Assembly: GCA_034096865.1 (NCBI GenBank)
Contig: JAWQFJ010001191.1
Span: 1 to 64,000, forward strand
DNA from: Theodoxus fluviatilis
Taxonomy: Eukaryota; Mollusca; Gastropoda; Cycloneritida; Neritidae
DNA: 64,000 nt
Direction of reading: 5' to 3'
Part shown: positions 1 through 12,100 of the stretch, in pieces
Numbering within the stretch: the first letter of the stretch is position 1
Layout of the letters: every line of letters starts with the position of its first letter
Translations under genes and position numbers: made by a program
Notes under the pieces: model-generated
The model's database searches: none
The model's input: only the letters and a program-made list of their open reading frames with translations
What the model was told of the DNA's origin: nothing

Positions 1-1
1 C

Positions 2-115
2 CTACCAGATGCAGTTGTCACAGCTGCCTCAGTCCATGACTTCAAAGTTGCACTCGACGAACACTGGAAAGATCTCCCCACCCTCTACACACCAGAATGC
101 CAAAATATGCAATAG
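2..115 (+). mobile_element. C-terminal end of a non-LTR retrotransposon reverse transcriptase (cut by window edge)
   Basis: Frame 2 is open from the window edge to a TAG at 113-115. The peptide contains a LPDAVV...HDFKVALDEHW pattern, which resembles the last residues of many LINE ORF2 proteins (LP..VV.A.S...FK..LD..W). About 130 bp of non-coding sequence follow, then a short TTCTA-type direct repeat near 229-246 that could be the 3' tail. Only the 3' end is present, so the clade cannot be named. The motif match is by eye. Confidence 0.6.
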
Positions 116-279
116 ATCTAGTAGTTAGCCCGCCACGCATTGCAGCATAGTTAGTTTATCACATAGAACGTCGAACAGGCCCTCACAAAAGGCCTAGGCG
201 ATAGGCCCTGGACGCCTAAGCAAGCCGAAGAATTCTATTCTATTCTAAAACGTCGTAAAAGTCAAGTCAAGTCAAGTCT

Positions 280-425
280 GTACTCCATGCACCTTAACGG
301 TTCGCGTGATTCGGGTGTAATCTTAAGCTAAACGACGTTTATTGGCGCTGCTGAAAATGTCGAAGTCGGAAACATTCGGAACGTCGTTTAGCTTAAGATT
401 ACACTCGAATCACGTGGACCGTTAA
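280..425. repeat. Fold-back (inverted) repeat, MITE-like
   Basis: The arm at 294-341 is repeated in reverse complement at 378-425 with only a few mismatches; both arms contain the core TAATCTTAAGCTAAACGACG or its complement. About 36 bp separate the arms. A direct copy of the left arm with extra flank lies at 1692-1756, so this is a dispersed sequence and not a chance palindrome. There is no coding potential. Confidence 0.75.
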
Positions 426-720
426 ATCCGCCCGAGTACAATGGTTGTATCGTTGTCAAAGGAGCTGGGCTAGACCGCTCATAGTAGCACAAAACCCACA
501 CGTGTTATGTTATAAAATAGTATTAGTTTATATTTGTATTTGTTTTGTATTGCTTTGTGTTTATTGTTGTTGATTTGCGAGCGCGCGTTTGTATGTATGA
601 GTGTGTGTTTGTTTGTTGTTCATATAACTTCGTGTGTGTTTTTGTGTGTGTTGGATTTCTGTTTGAATGTAAACTACTTTGTTTATGGGCTGATGGCCTG
701 ACAAAATAAAGTATCAAAGT

Positions 721-940
<220 letters not shown>

Positions 941-1537
941 GGCTATATGACTCAGAAATAGTAAAGAACCAACGAGGTAAATTTCGTTTCATTTTACTCG
1001 CTGAGAACGCGTCGAGTAGACCGCGAAAGTTCAAATTCAGAATTCGTTGCAGTCAACATCTCGGAAGCCGCCATCTCTGGGCTGACGCACCGCGCGTGGA
1101 AATAGGGTACCAAGGTTGAAAGGCCTGGCGAATTGGGGACATATTCGCCAACCTAAAACCATGCATCCATGCCTAAAACCAATACGTCTTTCCTAGAGGT
1201 AATTAAATTGTTTCATCAGAGCCAAAGGTTGCGGTTGTCAAAGATGAGTTTCTTGGTGTAATTTCACAAAATGTCGAACACTTTCGTGATTTTGTTTTCG
1301 TTTTAAGGGGTTTATACTTTAGAGATATGGACGGATTTTGGTATCATTCGATTTATTACTTAATTTCGCCTACATTGATACCAAAAATAGCATTGTGCGA
1401 TGTCTGTCCCAAATTCGCCAGGCGAGTAAACGGAGTACGTACCATAAAACAATTGCCGCCTTGGTTGGAAAAGCGGGATTTTCACGATCGCGGGGCTTCA
1501 CTCAAGTTCACTGTATCACTATATTTTGGCTGAAAGA

Positions 1538-1829
1538 GTCGTTGTTGCCAACATTTCCGGACACTGTACCCGAGTTTTGAAATCTCGGTCTTATAGTCAC
1601 GTGACTCGCACGCCCGGGGGAGTTATGCTTAGATCCGGCCGCGTTAATGTATCTGCGTCTTGTGACAAACGTCTTGCTCGGAGATACTGTACGTACTCCA
1701 TGCACCTTAATGGTCCGCGTGATTCGGGTGTAATCTTAAGCTAAACGACGTTTATAAATGTCCGTTCTCGCGAGAAATGCCGAGATTTGAAACTCGGGTA
1801 CAGTGTCCGGAAATGTTGGCAACAACGAC
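1538..1829. repeat. Second fold-back repeat enclosing a copy of the first
   Basis: The arm at 1538-1590 pairs with the reverse complement at 1779-1829 over about 50 bp; the shared core includes AACATTTCCGGACACTGTAC. The loop carries, at 1692-1756, a direct copy of the arm of the 280-425 fold-back. This suggests nested insertion or one larger composite inverted-repeat family. No transposase is seen. Confidence 0.75.
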
Positions 1830-1889
1830 CATTTCAGCTATATTTTGGTGTGGGGCTTTTAAAATACTGATGCTTTAAGTTGTGTCACG

Positions 1890-2243
1890 TGACGTCAGTC
1901 GATTTTCAGCTCGAACTTTTAGAGAGAGTGCCGCTTTATTCACGAAAGATCTGAAACCTGGGGTTATGTATGTAAGACACGGCTGACACGAGTCAGACAC
2001 GAGCAGCAGATGCGACAGAGTTAAGATGAGAGGTTAACTTTAAAGAGCGATCAAGTCCTCTGCGACACTGTGCGTAGAGTGAAGCGAGTACGACAACGAA
2101 TTACTGTTGGGTGATTTTCACCACAGTGTAGCGATCAGTGCGTGAATAAAGTTTATCAAAAACGACCACCAGTGTTTGTCACTTCGATTTCCCAGTGCAA
2201 GTCAGGAGAACCCCCGCACAACAAGAGAAGAGTGCAACATTGG
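1890..2243 (+). mobile_element. 5' LTR of a Ty3-like retrotransposon (outer boundary approximate)
   Basis: The part from about 1995 to 2243 recurs at about 5634-5852: ATGCGACAGAGTTAA, then the block GTAGCGATCAGTGCGTGAAT with AATAAA, then GACCACCAGTG and TGTCACTTCGA. Weaker similarity extends to about 1885. Gag follows directly. The LTRs have clearly diverged, so the insertion is old. The 5' boundary is not resolved. Confidence 0.65.
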
Positions 2244-2269
2244 TTCCCGAGACGGCGAACAATCAAAGT

Positions 2270-3661
2270 ATGGATGGCGAGAACCACATGTCTCGATCAG
2301 CCGCACGTGTGGAGGCGACAGAGCAACCAACGGAAGATATCGCAATGAGGATGAGACTTCTGCTCGACCAACAAAAGAAGGAAAAACATGACCGCGAACG
2401 GAAGGAGCTAGAAGAAGCCAAGCGTCGCCAGCAAGAAGCTGCATACCGTGAATGGAAGGAGCTAGAAGAAGCAGAATGTCGCGAGCAAGAGGCTGCATAC
2501 CGCAAACAGAAGGAGCTCGAAGAAAAAGAAAAAGAGGCACAGAGAGAACAACAAGCCGAACGTCAGGAAGAGTTGCTGCAGACCATCAAAGCTGGGACAG
2601 AGGGACTGCAGAGGGGAATCAAGGCAATAAGCTAACGCCTAGGAGAGGAGGTAGATCGCATTCATGCTAACCTCCAGCAAGAAGCAGCATGCCTCGACTC
2701 CCTTGAAGGGGAAGTAACCAAGCTCGACACCGTCATCTACAGACTGGAGAAAAGGCTGGAAGAGAAAGAAGAAACAAAAGCAAGCCTCTCCTATCCAGCC
2801 AGACTTTACACCCAAGATAACCACCGGGCCTCCAAGCAACTTCGAGCCGAGGCGTCACCGTTCGTCTCAAACCAGGAAGAGGCATACCCCCCAGCTGGTC
2901 GTCCAGTGCAGCAGCCACAAACGTACCACGGGAAGGCACCGTGGGATGCCTACCACATTGAGTTTGAGGTGACCGCGCAGATCAATGGTTGGGGAGAACA
3001 GGAGAAAGCGAGTTTCCTCATCTCCAGCCTGACGAGACAAGCGGTGACAGTCCTGGAAGCCATTCCACCTGAAGGCAGGAACAACTACACTGTCCTCGTT
3101 TGGACCCTCCGTGACAGGTTTAAAGATTCCCGAAATGCAGACCAGGCTAAGGCAGTACTCTACACGAGAAAGCGCAAAAAGGGAGAATCACTCATCGAGT
3201 TGGCGGCTGACATCGAGAGGCTGGTGAGGCGAGCTCACCCTGCCTTTAACAGGAAGGCAATCGACGATTTGGCTCGGGAGAAGTTCATAGATGCCCTCGT
3301 CGACGACGAAGCGAAACACCGTGCACAGGTGTTGGCTCCATCTACCTTGGCGGAGGCAGTCAACACCACTCTCCATGTCGAGGCTATCGCTCAACGCGAG
3401 GAAGCAACCCAGCGAGCTTCTCACCCTCATCGGATCAGAGCCATTGGCAGCCAGGAGAAGCCGGAGGGTGACGGCGACACTCTATCTCTGACCAAGTTTC
3501 GCCAGCTGATGGCGGAGCTGTTGGAGAAGATGCAAAACCGCTTTTCCTGGCAAGACGGACAGCGAGGGCAGATCAGATGTTATAATTGCGACAAGACAGG
3601 CCACATCGCTCGCCGCTGTCCTCAGGGAAGGAAGAAGACCACCACAGCCCAGGAAAACTAG
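2270..3661 (+). pseudogene. Ty3-like gag with one internal stop
   Basis: One frame runs from ATG 2270 to the TAG at 3659-3661, broken once by TAA at 2633-2635. The N-terminal third is a charged EEAKRRQQEA-type coiled coil. The middle is a Ty3-type capsid region, with W.AY...FE near 2941 followed by a conserved-looking helical block. The C-terminus has one CCHC zinc knuckle, CYNCDKTGHIARRC, at about 3579-3620. Gag packages element RNA into particles. An upstream in-frame ATG at 2195 lies inside the LTR, so 2270 is the better start. The internal stop makes full-length Gag unlikely. Confidence 0.8.
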
Positions 3662-3749
3662 GATGCGCCGGGCTTAAGGGGCATAGCCCGGCGTCCCCTG
3701 CCTCCACTGCCCCACATCGCATCAGTCATGGGTTGAAGAGTGTCCGCGT

Positions 3750-5054
3750 AGACCCAGGAGGACCGGCGATCGAGGTGCACATCGACGGCAACCGTCATTA
3801 TAGGCACTGATCGACTCAGGAGCGACCATTTCAGTGTTAAAGACTGGACTGTGCCCCTTCCAGAGAAGAGAGGAATAAGCGATGGTGCTCACTGACGTCA
3901 TGAACAGACCGATCCCTGTACACGGCGTCGTGACAGTGAAGGTGAAGGCCGGTGAGCTTGTTATTTCTCACCCCTTCGTGATCGCCGATGTAGAAGATGA
4001 CGTCATCCTGGGGATAGACTTTTTGCAGAAGCATTGCTGTTTTATAGACTGGGGACGGTCCCTCCTGCTGATTGATGGGCTTCACGTGCAGTTGAAGGGT
4101 CTTGGGGGTGAAGGGAATGCTTCACTGCGGCCTTCGGGAGCCTTGAGGCGGATCACCGCTCAAAAGACGCCTCTGGCAGCTGCACAGAGACAGGACCCTG
4201 ACCTGCAGCCCATCATCCGCTGGATGGAGGACAGGCCTGTCCGCCCACCCTGGAGGAAGGTCGCCGTTACCAGCCCTGTCACCAAGGCGTACTGGACCCA
4301 GTGGGATGCCTTGCAGCTGACGGATGGAGCGCTGTACAGAAAGTGGATGGACGAGAAGGGAGAAACCTGCCGCCTTCTCCCTGTTCTGCCGAGAGCCATG
4401 CAGGAGGAAGCGCTGAGACAGGTACACGATGACCCAGCAGCTGGCCACCTCGGAAGGCAGAAGACGTACCGACGCGTCTGTGAGCGGTACTTTTGGATTG
4501 GTCGACACAAGTCCGTTCGCAACTTGTGTCGGCGCTGTGCCATCTGTGCCTCACGGACAAGACCCCACAGTCGCCGTAGTGGCCCTAGCAAGACTGACAG
4601 TTCTGCAGTGGTCGCCAGGCCATTGGTGGATATCCCCCGTGAAGTGCCCCAGGGTGTGGAGCCGCTCCAGGGTATGCTGCAGGCAGTGGGAAAGTCCGCA
4701 AGGACACACCTGCAGCGGAGCGTGGATGGAATGAACACTGGTTACGACTGCAAGGCCTATCACCAGACCTCTCCTGATGGCACTGCACAGTGGTACCTCA
4801 ACCCACGGGCTGAGAAGGGATGCACCACCAAGTTGGCCCGGCCACCGGCAGGACGTTACGTGGACCGTGCCCATCTCTGGAAGTACCAGGGAGAACTACC
4901 GCCGGACTGGTGGCAGTCGCCACGACGCCACCCTGGCCCGACCGACGACAAGCCAAGAGAGACACTGTATCAGGGCCTTCCTCGGAAGGCGAGAGCGTGG
5001 ATGGAGCGACCCCTGATTGCGTACAGACATACAAGCGGCGAGGGCGGCGTGTGA
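3750..5054 (+). pseudogene. Broken pol: protease and integrase zinc finger, with reverse transcriptase and RNase H missing
   Basis: An aspartic-protease active site (LIDSGATISVL) begins at 3807, bracketed by in-frame stops at 3801-3803 and 3879-3881. The protease C-terminal motif ILGIDFL follows near 4005. The frame 3882-5054 then passes within about 100 bp to the RNase H/integrase linker and to an HHCC zinc finger (H..H near 4420-4450, C..C near 4525-4550). No reverse transcriptase or RNase H motif lies between, although in Ty3 elements they occupy over 1.5 kb there. After about 4600 no integrase DDE core is recognisable. The element cannot be autonomous. Confidence 0.75.
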
Positions 5055-5390
5055 TGCGCCCATCTCGCTTCCTATGAGGTCGAGTTCTTTCCTTTCAGTG
5101 ACAGTATGGGCAGTGGTCTTGCAGACGTTGACCCCATGGACGGGGCAGAAGCTACCGCAAGGAATTAAGCTTACGCCCATGGTCAGGTTTCTGCATCTAT
5201 GCCACTCATTTTGTAATTTTTGGACTACCTGGACTGCGGATTGACTTTTCCCGGTATTTTGTTGTTGTTGTTGATGATAATGTTGTTGCTAGTTGTGTAT
5301 TTTTGGAAGTGGTAAGTTCATGATGTTTTGTGGAGATGTACATGTAGTGAGACCGACGAGGTCGTTTCGGTCTTTAGGGGAGGAGCTATA

Positions 5391-5852
5391 TGTTGTGAAG
5401 TTTCTCGAACCTACTCGCAGCGTCACAGGCGCAGTTGATTTTTGTGTATCGGTCATGCAGGTCGTTGGCCTTGACCCGCGACCGAGTTAGGCTAATATTA
5501 GCTTGTTGTGACACAGTAAGTCAGTCGCGCCGCAGCTAGGAGTGTGGGAGTATGTTCAACATTGTGCTGGTAGTTTCTAGAAATTGTGTAAATGTATATA
5601 AGGAGCGAGAAAGCGAGAGTGGGAGAGGGCAGCATGCGACAGAGTTAAAGGTGAGAGCTTTGACCTTGTACAGAGCGAGTTTTCTGCTGTGAGTACTACG
5701 AATTGCTGTTGGCTTATTTTCACCACTGTAGCGATCAGTGCGTGAATAAAGTTCATTGGAAACGACCACCAGTGTCTGTCACTTCGACTTCCTAGCGCAA
5801 GCCAGGAGAACCCTCGTACATCAGGATATTGCAAGGGAAGAGTGCAATTTAC
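5391..5852 (+). mobile_element. 3' LTR of the Ty3-like element (5' boundary uncertain)
   Basis: This is the partner of the LTR at 1890-2243. It contains a TATA-like TGTATATAAGG at about 5593 and AATAAA at about 5747. The start is placed at the TGTTGTGAAG that follows a purine-rich AGGGGAGGAG, a candidate polypurine tract, but that is a guess. The end lies only about 280 bp before the start codon of gene A. Confidence 0.55.
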
Positions 5853-6023
5853 ATTCACTTGAAAGAAGAAAGTTGTTTGTCTGTAGTACTTGTGTAAGCC
5901 AAACACAGCCCCCGTGAAAATCGTCAATTTTGACTGTTTTGCACGTTTGATCACCGCTTTGTTTTATCCAACTATTATAGTACGCTGTTCCTTAAAAGGT
6001 TGCACAGACCAAATAGGGAACAG

Positions 6024-6089
6024 CCAATGATCGGCGAACTGTGATTCTGACCAATCATTCATAGTCTGGAACTTTCCTGGGAATAAAAG
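6024..6089 (+). promoter_or_regulatory. Candidate promoter of asteroid-like gene A
   Basis: Two CCAAT pentamers occur at 6024-6028 and 6051-6055, and an A/T-rich TATA-like AATAAAAG at 6082-6089, about 40 bp before the start codon. Gene B has a CCAAT at 40329-40333. These are motif matches only. Confidence 0.35.
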
Positions 6090-6128
6090 CCGCCATGATC
6101 AGTTCCGATTCCACATTAACTAGCTACG

Positions 6129-9100
6129 ATGGGCGTCATTGGTCTCATGACATATCTTCTTGAAAATCGCCACGAGTGCTCAGAAATCATTGATCTGATC
6201 CAAGTAGCCAGAGAGAGAGGTTTCATAGAAATTCTGACGGATTTCATCTCATTTCAGCATTTTGCCTTACGGCAGTTTTGGGCTGGACTCAGTCGACTCC
6301 GACAGAACAGGTATCTGCCGATTCTTGGCGGTGAATACGAATCGCAGAACAAGTTTTTCGCTGAGCTAATTCGTGATCTGCAAAAGGCTCGAATCCATCT
6401 TGTGTTCTTCGTCGATGGCGCGAAGGGAAGCTCGACCGAGCAAGCCAAAAAAAAAATGTTCACATGGCAACGCAGGCATCAGGAGGACATACTACGCGTC
6501 GAGCACTACATCAGCGTCTGCAGAGGGAAAATGAATCATGAAGCATTTCAAAACATCCAACTACTACTTCCAGTCTTGAGCGAAACTGATCTCTTCATCA
6601 CATTAACAGAATGTGGCTGTGAGGTCGTGTACTGTCCATCCGGCGAGGCTGACAGTGTGATAGCAAAGGCTTACACGAATCGCCGAAATGCGTACTGTAT
6701 TCTGAGCAATGACTCCGACTTCTGCGTCTTTCCTGACTGCAGGATGATCATAGAAAACTTGTTTGACATCAATGGATATCTGGGACTTGACCGTCCGCAG
6801 AGTGAACAACAGGAGAGACCAGAGAAACTCCTATGCGCCCTCTTCTCAACAGAGAAACTTATGCAGAATCTTGGTGTAAGTTTGTTTTGTGCTGCTGCAG
6901 CGTCTGCTGCAGCTTGTGCTGTCTCCTTTCTTCGTCAGAATGGAGGTAATGTGTTATTATTAATCACTCTTATACTGCGCGATACTCCCACTCAGTGAGA
7001 CTCAAAGCGCTTCAGCCGATGTCGAGGCTGCCTCTCAGTGTGTAGTGTCTCAAGTCAATGAGACCAGTGTCCTGCTGCCAAGGGCGCTGGCACACTGTTT
7101 TCCACAAAGGAGAGATTGTGCGTGCTGGGTGTTTTTTTTACTGTGGCCGACACCCACCCGTCGAGGACATGAGCGTCAGGATCTTTATAGTGCGTGATTT
7201 TGATGTTGTGTAGCCTCACCACACACACAAATGACCACAAAGATCGCCTGGAAGTGTAACTGTAAGAATCCCCGATTTGATGAAGGTCAAAACATTACGG
7301 GTGTTTCATTATGCCTATGAATAACTTTAGAGCTAACAGTGGTGAGTGGTAAAACGTTCATTCACAACAAAGTTGTATGCCTTTCAGAGCCGAAGACGTG
7401 ATGAGATTGAGACAACTCATAACTCATAACTCATATCATTTTATTAATCCACAAGGAAATTAAATTGGTCAACAACATACATGGGTCATTAATGATTATA
7501 AAAGTTATAATAAAACTCAGAAAAACTATGATAATGAAATCAATATGTATGACTACAATGCCCTTTTACTTGCACACAGCATGACACACCAATATACATG
7601 CATACATACATTCATACTAAGCTAGATAGTTATACATGCTAGTGTCAACACCAACACACACAGTGCCAAAATGACCAAAAAATAAATCCACCATGACCTT
7701 AAATCTAACATAAAGAAGTTCTGTTAAAAAAGCATCACTTATAGTCTGTGGCCAGAACAATGGCTCGGTTGCTGTTAAAATATCTGACAGCTGAAGGATT
7801 GAAAGAACGCCGAAAACGCTCTGTTCGGCATGGAGGCATGAGAAATCTTCCATTCCGTGTGATGCGGACATCCATCAGTGCGTCGTGGAGGGGATGCCCT
7901 GAATCGAGCAGAATAGCTCTGGACTTACTTACTGGCAAGTCTTACTGACAAGGGTAGTTACTCTGGACCATCGAGGCTATATTCACTCAACACCTTCCCT
8001 GTTGTGTTTGTGACAAAATTAAGGAATCATATTACAGATCCAGGCATGCGATTGGTTTGTTCATTCTTCCAGATTTAAGGTGGTTGGATCTTTCGTACAT
8101 GGGGATTCTGCTGCTTGATTTCCTGCTGCTTAATCTCCTCAGAGAGCTAGATGAGGGTTCTTGCATCGCAGCAGCAGGTGGGGAATCAAGGGTAGATAGA
8201 GCCAGAGTTGTGTTAGAATCATGGTTGTTCCTTGCAAGTGTTGAGGGGATGTACAGAGATTGGCAGGGCCTTTGTTGTTAATCTTACTGGGTCTAACTTA
8301 GGTGCAGTCTTTTCTGCCTGCAGTGGAGTGGCTGCCTCCCATCATTGTTGCTTCACACATCCTCTTTCCAAGTTGTTTTGTGACTGTGGCAAGTCTCCAG
8401 TTTGTAATGTTTCTGGGTTGCATGGTCACAGACTGCCAACTGTGAGTGGGGGGAGTTTTTTTTAATATACATGTTCATTTGGTGTGCTAGTGCTGCTCGC
8501 TCGCGAGATATTTAAGGTGGGTGTGCTGTGGTAGTCACTTGTGTCTACGTATTTTCTGCCTTCTCGGTGGAGGTGCTCAATATGCTGACTTTGTCCCATG
8601 GATATGTAGGGATGTCATGGAGTAGGACAGGTTCAGGGCTCTGTTGAGGTGCAGTGGTGGCACATGTATCACATGGCTGGAGGTATTGTCTGGTTTCCTT
8701 TGACATGCCAGGCCTGCAGATGAGGCAACGAGCACATCTCAGAAAGGAGTTGATTCCTAGGTGACCTTCATGCACTTTTGTCTGCCTGTCAGATCACATG
8801 GGAATTGTGATTTGGTCACCATGGAGTACAGTGCCATCAGCCACAGTCATTTCAACCCATTAGCTGAAGAGCCGCTAGTAAGTCACCTTTGTTGTCAGGC
8901 CATCCGGCCTTAATCATGGTATCTATAAAATAGAAAAGGATGGGATTGGCGGCAGTTGCAACCTGATTCTGGTCAAGGTGGTCAGCATTGAAAGGTGTGT
9001 GCTGAAAGTTGTTGACTACCAGTTTCTCATCCTGTGCAAAGTTTTGGATGGGAGCGCTAGAGAGAGTGTCCAAGAGAATGGGATCTATTCCACTTCCAGG

Positions 9101-12100
9101 CCTGTAAGTGAGTTCAAAGTTTTAGGACTGGTTGTGTAGCAACAGGGTTTGTAGCCTCTCGGAAGCTTTGGACAAGGATTTTCTGATGAGGGCAATGAGG
9201 TATTTATGACCAGACATGATGTTCATTGGTCTTGCATACATGTATTGATGGAAATTCTCAAGTCCAAAAACCACAGCTAATACTCTTTCTTGAGCATAGT
9301 TGTGATTTGCTGGAGGAGAGAGAACAGCTGGCAAAAGCAACAGGCTTTCCATCTTAAAGGACTGAACCAATGCCGTAGTCACTGGCTTCTTATATAGTCA
9401 GTTCTTTGGAAGGGTCAAAGAAGTGAAGAGTAGGCACAAAGGAGATTGCTTCTTTTGTTCTCAGGAAGGAGTCTTCTTGGGACAACAACTATAGCCAAGG
9501 GACATCTTATTTCAGGAGATTTGTCAGAGACTGAGAGAGTGCACAAAGTCAGTGATTTGAGGAACACACAGATGAAGGTAGTTCACTATGCTGATGAAGC
9601 ATCAGAGTTGGTTCATTGTCTCGGAGCAAGGAAACTTGGTGATGGCTCTGACCTCTGGGTCTGCAATTCAACCATCTTTGGAGACGATAAGGCCCATGAA
9701 GCTGACTTCAACCTCTCAGAGCAGTAGCTTTGTTCCATTGAGTTTGATTCTTTTGTCAGTGCATCTTTCAAGGAATTTGTCGAGGTTTTCCTTGTGCTCA
9801 TCCACATTGAGGCCAATGATCAGAACATCATCAGCAATGCACACAACACCATTGAGACCTTGTTGAAATAGTGTTCACATGTGAATTACTTGTCATCAAT
9901 GCTGCAAATACACATGCAGCCACATGCAAAACAAGCTGATAATGTGTAAAAGTTCATTTTTACACCTGCCATTTCCATGCAGATCAAGAGTAAAATGGTC
10001 TATGTTTGAAATTTATATCACCTGGGTTCTTTTGGTAATCAATTTTTGACTCACATGCAAAGCAAAAGTGAGTCTATGTACTCAGCCGTGTCGTCCGTCC
10101 GTCCGTCCGTCCGTCCGGGCGTAAAAAACTTAAACGTTGGATTTTTTCGGAGACTATTAAGTCTATCAACACAAAATGTGGCATGATAGTGTATGATGAC
10201 AAGGCCTCAAAAAACATACATAGTGACTTGACCTTGCTTCAAGGTCAAGGTCACAGGAGCCATAAATGTGGTCTTAAAAACAGTCATTTTTCACATTTTC
10301 CCAATTTTCTCCCACGTTATTGAGAATGGCGACCTTAGCTACAAGTGGTATATAGGTCAAAGCAAGCCCTATCTTTTGATACCAGTTTGGTTGACCTTGC
10401 TTCAATGTCAAGGTCACAGGAGCTCTTCAAAGTTGGATTGTATACATATTTTGAAGTGACCTTGACCCTGAACTATGGAAGATAACTGTTTCAAACTTAA
10501 TAATTATGTGGGGCACATGTTATACTTTCATCATGAGACACATTTGTTCACATATCATCAAGGTCAAGGTCACTTTGACCCTTATGAAATGTGACCAAAA
10601 TGGGGTAGTGAACCACTAAAAGTGACCATATCTCATGGTAGAAAGTGCCAATAAGCACCATTGTGCTTCCTATGTCTTGAATTAACAGCTTTGTGGTGCA
10701 TGACCTTGGATGACCTTGACCTTGGGTCAAGGTCACATGTATTTTGGTAGGAAAAATGTGTAAAGCATTTCTTAGTGTATGATGTCATTGGTAGGTTTAG
10801 TTGTTTGACCTTGACCTTGAAGGTCACCTGAAGGTCAAGGTCATATAAAGGTCAAGGTCAACCATGTGAGTTGTATGGGCTTTGCCCTTCTTGTTGTCAA
10901 TGCCCTAAGACAGACTTGTTCAGAGATGGCATATCAAAATGGAAGACAGTTTTGTTTCAGTATGGTGAGGATAATGCTCAAGCACAAAAGCAAATCATGA
11001 TTCAAAGACAATAGACAGAAGGTGCCTGAACTCTCGGGCTTCCATCCTCAGGAGTCACAGAAAGCCTTTTGCATCCACCTGTAGTTTCACTTCTTGGCAG
11101 TGTTTGTTGCTCAGTAGGTCAGTAGTTAGTAGGTGCAGGAGGACATCAGGAGTGTTGAGATGTTTATGAAAATGTTTTGATTCATATCAATGATCATTTG
11201 GTACTGAATTGATTTTTTTACTTGTCCATGTTTTGCATGTCAGCTCCCCTTCCATGACCAGCTGGTAGAGGTCAGCATCGTCAACGGCAACGACTTCACA
11301 GGGCACATCATGAAACGGTTCCACTCCAGGATAGGACTGGGAGGCAAGCGCACCATGCCACAGCTGGCAGCCTGGGTCAGGCGCTTTGGGGCTGTAGAGA
11401 CGCACCCTTTCTTGTCTGACATGCTGGTGAGTTATCTCCCCCTGCCTGTCCCTTCCAGAGGCCCACCCCTTGAACAATGATCTCTTTTTTCCTCTCTGAA
11501 AGAATTTTTTTAAAAGACTTTCTGCCTTGAAGTGCTCTTATTCATCAGTAGAATTGTTTAGTTCTCATCAGTAAGTGCATGAATGAAAGTGCTTGTGTGT
11601 GTGCTTGGGTGAATACATGCATGCATGCTTGCTTGAAATTATTTCCTACCAAGTACCAGCAGAGGCACCTAGTCTTCCACCAGGGTGTAACATGGTTATT
11701 TAATGGTGTCGCCGTTTTATTGCATGACCAAATTGTCTAATAGTAATTCACACTGTAATTTGCATCACAACTGCTGACAAATGCATTTAGCAATTGATCA
11801 GCTAAGGGAAGACACTCAGATTGCTTCATGAACAGAGAATTGGCACTCATGGCTTAGCAACATTATATTTGTCAAAGAAATATTCTCAACAACAACACCA
11901 ACAATCAAAACCATTTCTGAGATGTGCTGATTCCAAATCTGTGCTAGGTTTTTAGAAATAGCTTTTCCTCTGGAGCCTAGGGGACAAACAGACATTCTTT
12001 TCATGTATGTGTGTGATTTCTGAGAGTTTTTGTTTTTTCTTTCTTTCTGGGAACAGAGAAAGCACCCTGAGTTCCGGAAGGCTGTGGAGTTCAGCCGAAA

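Noticed and set aside
4122..4874. Overlapping minus-strand frames of 67-192 codons over the Ty3 pol region
   Set aside because: They are shadows of the GC-rich plus-strand pol frame, which carries the recognisable motifs.
6876..6998. Extension of gene A exon 1 past the donor to a stop at 6998
   Set aside because: A strong GTAAGT donor at 6876 and the matching exon end in gene B show this is intron.
10268..10827. Short frames recurring in copies of the AGGTCA repeat (e.g. 10268-10459, 18965-19156, 26062-26292)
   Set aside because: They recur only because the copies are recent; they contain stops or frameshifts between copies and lack any domain pattern.
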